Part shown: in pieces, positions 1 through 6,216 of the stretch | How positions within the stretch are numbered: the stretch's first letter is position 1 | Layout of the letters: each line of letters starts with the position of its first letter | Assembly (NCBI GenBank): GCA_026785765.1 | Contig: JAJAZK010000064.1 | Location: forward strand, 1 to 6,280 | DNA length: 6,280 nt | From: Rhodoferax sp. | Lineage (GTDB): Bacteria > Pseudomonadota > Gammaproteobacteria > Burkholderiales > Burkholderiaceae_C | Reading direction: 5' to 3' | Program-made: the position numbers and the translations under genes | The notes under the pieces: generated by a model | Told to the model about the DNA's origin: nothing | The model's database searches: none | What the model saw: the letters and a program-made list of their open reading frames with translations, nothing else

Positions 1-101
1 CCCAAGGCGCTCGCACCGCAGCACACTGTGCGCAGGTATTCGAAGAACGCCGCCGGGCCGCTCCCAAGGCGCTCGCCGCGGCACGCAGTGCGTAGGCAAT
101 C
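1..101. repeat. Two imperfect direct copies of a ~40-bp repeat
   Basis: Copy 1 spans 1-41 and copy 2 spans 63-101. The first 14 bases are identical in both (CCCAAGGCGCTCGC, at 1-14 and 63-76). After a 2-base insertion in copy 1 (15-16), 19 of the next 25 positions agree (17-41 against 77-101). Each copy carries a small dyad at the same place: GCACACTGTGC at 21-31 and GCACGCAGTGC at 81-91. The spacer at 42-62 is not duplicated. Copy 1 starts at the first base of the window, so more units may lie to the left. No transposase or terminal inverted repeat is visible. It looks like a non-coding intergenic repeat, possibly of a dispersed family, but membership in a named family cannot be shown from here. 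Confidence 0.6.
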
Positions 102-150
102 CAAACCACCCAGGCGATGCGTCAGAATCGCGTATTTGTGCATCCGGCTC

Positions 151-167
151 AGTCCTGCTACAGGACT
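151..167 (+). promoter_or_regulatory. Perfect 7-bp hairpin in the leader of the operon
   Basis: AGTCCTG at 151-157 and CAGGACT at 161-167 are exact reverse complements separated by CTA. The element ends two bases before the Shine-Dalgarno of the first operon gene. As DNA it could be the operator of a dimeric regulator. As RNA it would be a 7-bp stem with a 3-nt loop next to the ribosome site, able to affect translation or mRNA stability. There is no T-run after it, so it is not a standard terminator. No convincing -35/-10 pair was found in 100-150, so the start of transcription is unknown. The structure is plain in the sequence; its role is inferred. Confidence 0.5.
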
Positions 168-169
168 TG

Positions 170-174
170 AAGGA
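170..174 (+). promoter_or_regulatory. Ribosome binding site that fixes the ligase start
   Basis: AAGGA (in context GAAGGAAAT) lies 6 nt before the ATG at 181. It supports starting the glutamine-synthetase-family gene there and not at the in-frame ATG at 28. The stretch between those two starts would encode an Arg/Pro-rich peptide from the repeat region that does not resemble this family. Confidence 0.75.
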
Positions 175-180
175 AATCCA

Positions 181-1560
181 ATGGCCAGTTCATCCAAATC
201 CAGTCACCCTGCCGTCGAAGCGATCCGCAAATCCGGCGCGCCCAAGGTCAAGGTCGCGGTCAGCGATATCGATGGCGTGTTGCGCGGCAAATACTTGCAC
301 CGCGACAAATTCCTCGGGGCGGCCGAGCCCTACCCGGCCGGCGGTTTCGGGTTTTGCGACGTGGTGCTGGGTTGGGACATGATGGATGTCACTTACGACA
401 ACACCACCGCCACCGGCTGGCAACACGGCTTCCCCGACGCGTTGGCCCGGCTCGACCTGAACACGGCGCGCCACGTGCCCTGGGACGACAAGGTTCCATT
501 CTTCCTGGGCGAATTTGTCAATTCCGATGGCACCCCCCATGCGCAGTGCCCGCGCCAGACGCTCAAGAGGGTGTTGAAGCGAGCCGAGAAGATGGGCTTT
601 GCGGTCATGACGGGGATGGAGTTCGAGTGGTTCAATTTTCTCGAAACGCCCGACAGCTGGGCCGCCAAGAAGGGCGTGGCACCGCAGACGCTCACGCCCG
701 GCATGTTTGGTTATTCGCTGTTGCGCATGAACCAGCACCGCGACTTCTTCAATGCGCTGATGGACGAGATGCTCGCCTTCCGGGTGCCGATCGAGGGCCT
801 GCACACCGAAACCGGCCCGGGCGTGTACGAGGCAGCAATTGGTTTTTCCGAAGCGCTGGAGCAGGCCGATCGCGCGCTGCTGTTCAAGACCGGTGCCAAA
901 GAGATCGGCGCGCGGTTTGGCATCATGCCCAGCTTCATGGCCAAGCCGCACCAGACCATGCCTGGCTGCAGCGGCCACATCCACCAGAGCCTGTCGGACG
1001 GCAAGACGAATCTGTTTTATGACGCGAAAAGCCCGCGCAAGATGAGCAAACTGTTCGAGAGTTACCTCGCCGGGCAGGTGGCCTGCATGATGGAGTTCGC
1101 GCCGATGATCTGGCCGACCATCAACAGTTACAAGCGCCTGGTGGATGGCTTCTGGGCGCCGGTCAAGCCGACCTGGGGCATTGACAACCGCACCGCAAGT
1201 TTCCGCGTCATTGCCGGTAGCGCCAAGGCCACGCGACTCGAGACACGTTGCCCTGGCGCCGATGTCAATCCGTATCTGGCCATGGCAGCGGTGATCGCCG
1301 CCGGGCTCGATGGGGTGGAGAAAGGCCTGAAGCTGACCGCACCGCCCATCACTGGAACCAACGTGGGCGCGGAGAACATCGCGCGCGCGCCGCGTACGCT
1401 GGTGGAAACCAATCGCATTTTCACGCAGTCCACCATCGCGCGGGACTGGCTTGGCGACGGTTTTGTTGACCATTTTTCCGCGACCCGTGATTGGGAGTGG
1501 CGCCAGTGGCTGGATGCCGTGACCGACTGGGAAATGAAACGTTATTTTGAAATCATCTGA
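181..1560 (+). CDS. Glutamine-synthetase-family gamma-glutamyl-amine ligase
   Basis: This 459-residue cytoplasmic enzyme belongs to the glutamine synthetase superfamily, in the PuuA/GlnA3-GlnA4/IpuC-like branch that joins glutamate to an amine using ATP. An N-terminal beta-grasp region covers about residues 20-110 (DIDGVLRGK at 29-37) and the catalytic barrel about 120-459. Visible motifs are the metal-binding GMEFEWF (Glu147, Glu149), ETGPGVYE (Glu210, Glu217), the GHIHQSL histidine loop (His266, His268), NSYKRL at 315-320, the nucleotide-site stretch IDNRTASFR (Arg337, Arg342) and the R-CPGADVNPYLA segment at 356-367. It is the first gene of the operon, 15 nt before the alcohol dehydrogenase. 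Its neighbours (oxidising dehydrogenases and a gamma-glutamyl hydrolase) argue for an amine substrate over ammonia. An amino alcohol is my inference from the alcohol dehydrogenase. The family call is very sure; the substrate is not. Confidence 0.93.
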   Translation: MASSSKSSHPAVEAIRKSGAPKVKVAVSDIDGVLRGKYLHRDKFLGAAEPYPAGGFGFCDVVLGWDMMDVTYDNTTATGWQHGFPDALARLDLNTARHVPWDDKVPFFLGEFVNSDGTPHAQCPRQTLKRVLKRAEKMGFAVMTGMEFEWFNFLETPDSWAAKKGVAPQTLTPGMFGYSLLRMNQHRDFFNALMDEMLAFRVPIEGLHTETGPGVYEAAIGFSEALEQADRALLFKTGAKEIGARFGIMPSFMAKPHQTMPGCSGHIHQSLSDGKTNLFYDAKSPRKMSKLFESYLAGQVACMMEFAPMIWPTINSYKRLVDGFWAPVKPTWGIDNRTASFRVIAGSAKATRLETRCPGADVNPYLAMAAVIAAGLDGVEKGLKLTAPPITGTNVGAENIARAPRTLVETNRIFTQSTIARDWLGDGFVDHFSATRDWEWRQWLDAVTDWEMKRYFEII

Positions 1561-1575
1561 ACATCGAGAGACTCC

Positions 1576-2709
1576 ATGCGCATTTCCGGTTTTTCCTTTC
1601 CCACCCCCATCCAGTTCGGCGCTGGCGCGCGAAAACTGGTCGGCGCCCACCTGCTGGCGCAAGGCTGCAAACGGCCGTTGATCGTTACCGACAAGGCGCT
1701 TGGCGCGTTACCGGTTCTGGCCGAGTTCAAGACCCATCTGGCCGGCCTGGACGTGGCCGTCTTCTCGGGTGTTTTCGGCAACCCCACCTGCAGCCAGGTG
1801 ATGGATGGTGCCGCCGCCTACAAGGCGCATCGCGCCGATTGTGTGATCGGCTTTGGCGGCGGCGCGGCGCTCGACGTGGCCAAGATAGTTGGAGTCGCAG
1901 CCACCCACGAGGGCGACATCCTGGAGTACGTTTGGGACCATCCAAATGTGCGGCCAATCACCCACACGCTGCCCTATTTCGTGGCGTTGCCCACCACGTC
2001 GGGCACCGGCTCCGAAGTCGGCCGCTCCAGCGTGGTGAGCGAGAACGACACCCACCTTAAACGGGTGGTATTTAGCCCGAAGATCCTCGCGAGGACCGTG
2101 TTCGCCGATGCCGAACTTACTTTTGGTCTCCCGGCCCATGTGACGGCAGCCACCGGCATGGATGCACTTACCCACAACATCGAGAGTTATCTCTCACCGG
2201 CCTACCATCCGCTGTGTGATGGCATCGCATTGGAAGGTACGCGCATCGCCGCTGCGGCGTTGTTGACTGCGGTGCGTGAGCCAACCAACCTGCAGGCACG
2301 CTCCGACATGATGATGGCGTCCATGATGGGGGCCATCGCTTTCCAGAAAGATCTGGGTGCCGTGCACTCTTGTGCCCATGCGCTGAGCGCGGTGTGTGAC
2401 CTGCACCATGGCTTGGCCAACGCGCTGATGATCGACACCGTGATGGCGTGGAACTACGAATCGGCGCCGAAGAAGTTCGATGAACTGGCGCATGTGTGCA
2501 GCGTCGCGGGTGGTGGCAAGGCTTTTGTGGCGTGGCTGCGTGAGCTCAAGACCAGTGTGGGCATCACCGGCGGCTTGTCATTGCACGGCGTCAAGGCCGA
2601 GCAGCTTCCGCGGCTGGTGCAGATTGCCACTGCCGACATCTGCCACCAGACCAACCCGAGGCCCTGCACCGCGGCGGATTTCGAGTCCCTGTTCAAGGCT
2701 GCGATGTAA
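1576..2709 (+). CDS. Iron-containing (group III) alcohol dehydrogenase
   Basis: The product has 377 residues, typical for the metal-dependent group III alcohol dehydrogenases, and should reversibly oxidise an alcohol to an aldehyde with NAD(P). The N-terminal dinucleotide domain (about 1-185) has the GFGGGAALD loop at 92-100 (relatives often have GGGS) and PTTSGTGSE at 139-147. The C-terminal helical domain carries four likely metal ligands: Asp196 and His200 in GMDALTHNIES, His264 in GAVHSCAHAL, and His278 in DLHHGLANA. These match the D-H-H-H set known from FucO-type enzymes. The start lies 15 nt after the ligase stop and has only a weak purine-rich site (GAGAG). In the operon it takes the place of the flavin amine oxidase (PuuB) of putrescine pathways, so the likely substrate is a gamma-glutamylated amino alcohol. 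That substrate is inferred; the enzyme class is clear. Confidence 0.93.
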   Translation: MRISGFSFPTPIQFGAGARKLVGAHLLAQGCKRPLIVTDKALGALPVLAEFKTHLAGLDVAVFSGVFGNPTCSQVMDGAAAYKAHRADCVIGFGGGAALDVAKIVGVAATHEGDILEYVWDHPNVRPITHTLPYFVALPTTSGTGSEVGRSSVVSENDTHLKRVVFSPKILARTVFADAELTFGLPAHVTAATGMDALTHNIESYLSPAYHPLCDGIALEGTRIAAAALLTAVREPTNLQARSDMMMASMMGAIAFQKDLGAVHSCAHALSAVCDLHHGLANALMIDTVMAWNYESAPKKFDELAHVCSVAGGGKAFVAWLRELKTSVGITGGLSLHGVKAEQLPRLVQIATADICHQTNPRPCTAADFESLFKAAM

Positions 2710-2725
2710 GCGTCGCACGAACAAA

Positions 2726-3517
2726 ATGAAAGACCGTTTGAAGATTGGTGTGAGCGCCTGTTTCCTGTACCCGGATGCGAGCCGCGCAGCGTTTGCCAGC
2801 AAGACCTTGCAGTACGTCGAGCAGTCGGTGCCGCACTGGATCATGTCTGGTGGCGCCTTGCCGGTGATGATTCCCTCGCCCGTGGGCGAGACTGCGCGCG
2901 GTGATGTGGACTTTGACGATTACGCGCAGTGGCTTGATGGCATCGTGCTGCACGGCGGCTCGGACGTGTGGCCCGGCAGCTACGGCGAGACGCCATTGCA
3001 GGAGCGCTGGAGCGGCGACCGCAACCGCGACGAATACGAAATTGCCCTGGTACGCTCGTTTGCCGCCGCTGGCAAACCGGTGTTTGGCATTTGCCGCGGC
3101 CTGCAACTGATCAACGTGGCGTTTGGCGGCACCTTGTACCAGGACATTGGCACCCAGCGCCCGGAAGCCCTGGTGCACCGTGACGCGGTGGCGTATGACC
3201 TGAATTTCCACGACGTCGCCATCGAACCCGGCAGCCGCCTGGACCGCCTGCTTGCGTCGCAACCCAGCCGCAAGATCAACAGCGTGCATCACCAGGGTGT
3301 GAAGGATCTGGCGGCCAACTTCGCTGTCGAAGCGCGCTGTCCTGTGGACGGCATGGTGGAGGCGATCCGCCATACCGGCAAGTCCTGGGTGGCAGCGGTG
3401 CAATGGCACCCCGAGTTCCACAAGCCCGAACTCGGTACGCTGGACGACGCACCGATTCTGCAAAACTTCCTGGCTGCGGCGCGCGCTGCGAGAACCCACC
3501 ACAACACTGCCGTATGA
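2726..3517 (+). CDS. PuuD-like gamma-glutamyl hydrolase (class I GATase fold)
   Basis: This 263-residue protein of the peptidase C26 / class I glutamine amidotransferase-like family resembles gamma-glutamyl-GABA hydrolase. It should cut the gamma-glutamyl amide bond and release glutamate plus an amino acid. The nucleophile is Cys123 in the elbow GICRGLQLIN, and the other triad members are His228 and Glu230 in VQWHPE. The HGGSDVWP stretch at 76-83 and the SVHHQGVKDL stretch at 186-195 are also family-typical. The chosen ATG at 2726 is 16 nt after the dehydrogenase stop and gives the usual N-terminus (KIGVSACF). The reading frame runs open further upstream to 2480, but that part lies inside the previous gene. 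The Shine-Dalgarno is poor, so translation may depend on the gene before it. The gene overlaps the aldehyde dehydrogenase by 4 nt. It would perform the last step of the proposed pathway. Confidence 0.9.
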   Translation: MKDRLKIGVSACFLYPDASRAAFASKTLQYVEQSVPHWIMSGGALPVMIPSPVGETARGDVDFDDYAQWLDGIVLHGGSDVWPGSYGETPLQERWSGDRNRDEYEIALVRSFAAAGKPVFGICRGLQLINVAFGGTLYQDIGTQRPEALVHRDAVAYDLNFHDVAIEPGSRLDRLLASQPSRKINSVHHQGVKDLAANFAVEARCPVDGMVEAIRHTGKSWVAAVQWHPEFHKPELGTLDDAPILQNFLAAARAARTHHNTAV

Positions 3518-4887
3518 ACCAACTCGCTATCCACAACCCCGCCACTGGCGCCCTGATCACCCAGGTCGCAGCCGACGATCCGGTATCGGTCGCCACCAAG
3601 GCGGCAGCGGCGCGCGCCGCCCAACCCGTCTGGGCCCGCGTACCGATAGCCGATCGAGCGGCCTGCATCCAGCGCTTTCGCGCCAAGGTGGTCGAGGATT
3701 TGGAGGCGCTTGCCGCCATCATGACGACCGAGACTGGCAAGCCGATCCAGATGTCGCGCAACGAACTCAACGGCTTTCTGGGGCGCGTTGACTTTTTTCT
3801 GCAGCAGGCGGTAGCTTCGACTGCCACCGAGACCGTGTTCGCAGAGGGCGGGATGACCGAGCAGATCGAGCATGTTCCGCTGGGTGTGGTGGCCAATATC
3901 TCGGCCTGGAACTACCCCTGGTTTGTGGGCGGCAATGTGTTTGTGCCGGCGCTGCTCACCGGCAACGCAGTGCTTTACAAACCCTCCGAATACGCGACCA
4001 TGACCGGCCAGGCTATCGCCCGCTTGTTGCACGCTGCGGGCGTCCCGCAGGACGTGTTCATCCTGATCGTTGGCGCTGGCGACGTCGGTGCGGCTTTGCA
4101 GGCGCAACACATCGACGGTCTGTTCTTCACCGGCTCCCATGCAACCGGCGCGCGCATCGCGCAGGCGCTGGGGCCGCGCATGGTGAAGTTGCAGCTCGAA
4201 TTGGGAGGCAAGGACCCAACTTACGTGTGCGACGATGCAGACCCAAAGCTGGCGGCCGAGTCACTGGCCGATGGTGCCATGTACAACACCGGCCAAAGCT
4301 GCTGCTCGGTTGAACGCATCTATGTGCATGAAAAGATTCACGATGCCTTTGTCGCGTCCTTTGTGCAAACGGTGCGTGGCTTCAAGGTGGGCGACCCCGC
4401 TGCGAAGGACACTTACATCGGGGCCATTACCCGCGCGCCGCAGCTCGACGTGCTCGAAGCCCAGGTGGCCGATGCCAAAACCAAGGGCGCGACATTGCTG
4501 TGCGGTGGCACGCGTCTGCCGGGTCCGGGCAACTGGTTTGCGCCCACGGTTTTCAACAATGTGAACCACGGCATGGACCTGATGCGCGAAGAGAGTTTCG
4601 GGCCCATCATCGGCATCCAGAAGGTGTCGAGTGATGAAGAAACGGTACGGCTGATGAACGACACCCGTTACGGCTTGACGGCGGGTGTCTACACCCCCGA
4701 TGAGGCGCGCGCCCGCGCAATCCTGTCGCAGATACGCTCCGGCAGCGTGTACTGGAATTGCTGCGACCGCGTCAGCCCGCGCCTGCCCTGGAGCGGGTAC
4801 GGCGATTCGGGCGTCGGGGTGACCTTGTCCACCTATGGCATCCAGACCTTCACGCGGCCCAAGGCATGGCATCTGCGCAAGGCATGA
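3514..4887 (+). CDS. NAD(P)-dependent aldehyde dehydrogenase
   Basis: The product has 457 residues, slightly short for the ALDH superfamily (about 450-500), and oxidises an aldehyde to a carboxylate. Recognisable elements in order are WNYPW with the oxyanion Asn133, the cofactor-binding YKPSE (Lys156), FTGS at 205-208, the general base Glu229 in LELGGKDP, the nucleophile Cys263 in GQSCCS, EESFGP with Glu360, and the C-terminal PWSGYGDSGVG. The ATG overlaps the stop of the hydrolase gene (ATGA at 3514-3517) and has no evident Shine-Dalgarno, pointing to translational coupling. A longer in-frame start at 3403 would lie inside the hydrolase gene and is unlikely. In context it would convert the gamma-glutamyl amino aldehyde into a gamma-glutamyl amino acid, the role of PuuC in putrescine catabolism. 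The substrate is inferred from neighbours. Confidence 0.93.
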   Translation: MNQLAIHNPATGALITQVAADDPVSVATKAAAARAAQPVWARVPIADRAACIQRFRAKVVEDLEALAAIMTTETGKPIQMSRNELNGFLGRVDFFLQQAVASTATETVFAEGGMTEQIEHVPLGVVANISAWNYPWFVGGNVFVPALLTGNAVLYKPSEYATMTGQAIARLLHAAGVPQDVFILIVGAGDVGAALQAQHIDGLFFTGSHATGARIAQALGPRMVKLQLELGGKDPTYVCDDADPKLAAESLADGAMYNTGQSCCSVERIYVHEKIHDAFVASFVQTVRGFKVGDPAAKDTYIGAITRAPQLDVLEAQVADAKTKGATLLCGGTRLPGPGNWFAPTVFNNVNHGMDLMREESFGPIIGIQKVSSDEETVRLMNDTRYGLTAGVYTPDEARARAILSQIRSGSVYWNCCDRVSPRLPWSGYGDSGVGVTLSTYGIQTFTRPKAWHLRKA

Positions 4888-5597
4888 GCTCTGTACGGCC
4901 GCCAGAAAGGGCTCGCAGCGCGGAGATCGCTCATGGCAAACCGCGTATTGTGTTCTTTGATCTCGACCACACCCTGCTGCATGGCGACAGCGACGTGTTG
5001 TGGTGCGCTTTCCTGATCGACAAGGGTGTCCTCGAACGCGCTGAGTTCGAGCGGCGCAATGCCGATATCGAGGCGCGCTATAACGCGGGACGTGTGGAGG
5101 CGGCTGAGTTTGCCAATTTTTATCTCTCCACGCTGGCCGGACGGACGCCCGCGCACTGGGCGGCGCTGCGCCTGGAGTTCCTGCGCACGCAGATTCTGCC
5201 CAATGTCCCGCAGGCGGCCAGAGATCTGGTGCGCCGACGCCAGGAGGCCGGTGACACGGTGGTGATGACAACCGCCACTAGCCGCTTCCTCGCAGAACTG
5301 ACGGCGCAGAACCTGGGTTTTGAACACCTCATCGCAACTGAGCCAGAGCTGTTGGACGGGGTGTTCACCGGCTTCGCAACCGGGGTATTGAACATGCGTG
5401 CCGGGAAGGTCACCCGGTTGCACGACTGGCTCGCGGCGCGTGGCGAGCAGCTAGCCGAGTTTGACAGCACCGCCTACAGCGACTCCCTCAACGACCTGCC
5501 TCTGCTGGAAGCGGTGAATCACCCGGTGACTGTGAATGCTGATGCGAAGCTGGCTGCGATTGCCGCCGGGCGCGGCTGGGACTGTTTGCTCCTGTAG
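4884..5597 (+). CDS. HAD-superfamily IB phosphatase (SerB-like)
   Basis: This 237-residue cytoplasmic HAD hydrolase of subfamily IB has all four motifs. Motif I is FFDLDHT with nucleophile Asp26 and acid/base Asp28; motif II is MTTATS at 128-133; motif III is Lys175 in RAGKV; motif IV is YSDSLNDLPLL with Asp200 and Asp204. The helical cap lies between motifs I and II (about 35-110). Relatives include phosphoserine phosphatases and uncharacterised Mg-dependent phosphatases. The substrate cannot be read from sequence. The start at 4884 forms an ATGA overlap with the aldehyde dehydrogenase stop; an in-frame ATG at 4866 is an equally plausible start and adds six residues. Its coupling to the operon suggests a related job, perhaps releasing an amino alcohol from a phosphate ester, or simple housekeeping cotranscription. 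Confidence 0.88.
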   Translation: MSSVRPPERARSAEIAHGKPRIVFFDLDHTLLHGDSDVLWCAFLIDKGVLERAEFERRNADIEARYNAGRVEAAEFANFYLSTLAGRTPAHWAALRLEFLRTQILPNVPQAARDLVRRRQEAGDTVVMTTATSRFLAELTAQNLGFEHLIATEPELLDGVFTGFATGVLNMRAGKVTRLHDWLAARGEQLAEFDSTAYSDSLNDLPLLEAVNHPVTVNADAKLAAIAAGRGWDCLLL

Positions 5598-5612
5598 CTG
5601 GGCGCGCCGCTG

Positions 5613-5628
5613 GCACCCAACCAGGTGC
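5613..5628. terminator. Weak stem-loop between convergent genes
   Basis: GCACC at 5613-5617 pairs with GGTGC at 5624-5628 around a 6-nt loop, in the 36-nt gap between the operon's last stop codon and the convergent DUF5615 gene. It has only a TT after it on the + strand and no T-run on either strand, so intrinsic terminator function is doubtful. It is the only hairpin noticed in the gap. A nearby palindrome GGCGCGCC sits at 5601-5608. Confidence 0.2.
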
Positions 5629-5633
5629 TTGCC

Positions 5634-5966
5634 TCAAGTTGGGGGAGGAGTGCCAACTTTCCGCAGCGCCCTCTGGGGAAGGTGGTTCAACACTTGACCA
5701 AGCTCTTGCAGCAACGGTTCGAGGTCTTGTATCCGGTTCTTCCGTGCAACGGATACAGCCACCGCCAACGGCAGCTTTGCAAGGTTTTGCTGGAATTCAA
5801 GATTTCGACCCGCAGTAATGAAGGCGTCAAACTTTTCGGCTGCGAGTGCCAGGAGCTTCCCGTTCTGGACACTTGACCATCCTTGATCTCGCATTGTCGA
5901 AACATCGTGTCCCGCGATCAGCGGCGCAAGATCATGCGGGAGGGATTCGTCAAGCAGGATGCGCAC
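5634..5966 (-). CDS. DUF5615 PIN-like toxin candidate, GTG start
   Basis: This 110-residue protein resembles the DUF5615 family of PIN-like proteins, which usually pair with DUF433 antitoxins and are thought to be nucleases. The N-terminus reads (V/M)RILLDESLPHDL with conserved Asp6. GHDVSTMRDQGW follows at 19-30, then NGKLLALA at 35-42 and FDAFITAGRNLEFQQNL at 46-62. Relatives usually have Asp in the position of Gly53 (codon GGT at 5808-5810, minus strand), one base from GAT, so an active-site acid may be lost. The GTG at 5966 is chosen because it gives the usual family N-terminus and has GGTGG a few bases upstream. An ATG at 6005 would add 13 atypical residues. It overlaps the DUF433 gene by 17 nt in another frame. 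The family is fairly sure; activity is uncertain. Confidence 0.8.
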   Translation of the reverse strand: MRILLDESLPHDLAPLIAGHDVSTMRDQGWSSVQNGKLLALAAEKFDAFITAGRNLEFQQNLAKLPLAVAVSVARKNRIQDLEPLLQELGQVLNHLPQRALRKVGTPPPT

Positions 5967-6168
5967 TTGCCACCAGTGAAGCGCGGGCCTGTTCCAGAAC
6001 GGCAACTGCCTGGATTCGGGTGACCGACGGAAACTGTTTCAAGAAGATGTCCAGCGAGTCACCCTCTTCAAGGTAGTCAAAAAGGTTCTGGACCGGGACC
6101 CTCGTCCCTGCAAACACGGGGGCTCCGCTCTGGATGTCCGGGTCAATAACGATGAGGGATTTGGTCAT
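5950..6168 (-). CDS. DUF433 antitoxin-like protein
   Basis: This 72-residue protein has the DUF433 signature: IDPDIQSGAPVFAGTRVPVQNLFDYLEEG at about 8-36 (Asp9-Pro10, Gly15, and GTRVPV at 21-26), followed by FLKQFPSVTRIQAVAVLE, which matches the helical half of the fold. DUF433 proteins are small helix-turn-helix-like partners of PIN-like toxins and probably neutralise the partner and repress their own promoter. It is the first gene of the minus-strand pair, the common antitoxin-first order, and its end overlaps the start of the DUF5615 gene. A stop codon lies three codons upstream in frame, so the ATG at 6168 is the earliest start. The nearest strong purine box, GGAGG at 6186-6190, is 17 nt away, too far for a normal ribosome site, so initiation may be weak or leaderless. 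Confidence 0.85.
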   Translation of the reverse strand: MTKSLIVIDPDIQSGAPVFAGTRVPVQNLFDYLEEGDSLDIFLKQFPSVTRIQAVAVLEQARASLVASAHPA

Positions 6169-6216
6169 GGGGTCTTATATGGATGCCTCCCGGCTAGCAA
6201 GCACAATTTGCGCAGT

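Noticed and set aside
136..164. TTGTGC at 136-141 with TACAGG at 159-164 as an operon promoter
   Set aside because: The -10 match is only about half of the consensus and overlaps the hairpin; too weak to call.
28..180. In-frame upstream ATG extending the ligase by 51 residues
   Set aside because: The extension is Arg/Pro-rich, encoded by the repeat and hairpin region, unlike the family, and the ATG at 181 has a good AAGGA site 6 nt away.
190..1662. 490-codon open frame on the minus strand opposite the ligase
   Set aside because: It lies antisense to a gene with clear motifs, its product shows no recognisable domain, and long antisense frames are common in GC-rich coding DNA.
2480..2725. Upstream extension of the PuuD-like hydrolase
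   Set aside because: It is an out-of-frame reading of the alcohol dehydrogenase C-terminus; the ATG at 2726 gives the normal family N-terminus.
2693..3502. 269-codon minus-strand frame opposite the hydrolase
   Set aside because: It is a composition shadow of the real gene, with low-complexity content and no family resemblance.
4261..5271. 336-codon minus-strand frame across the ALDH and HAD genes
   Set aside because: It spans two well-supported genes on the other strand, and its product is Arg/Pro/His-rich without recognisable motifs.
5967..6005. ATG at 6005 as the start of the DUF5615 protein
   Set aside because: It would add 13 residues before the usual RILLDE N-terminus and enlarge the overlap with the DUF433 gene to 56 nt.
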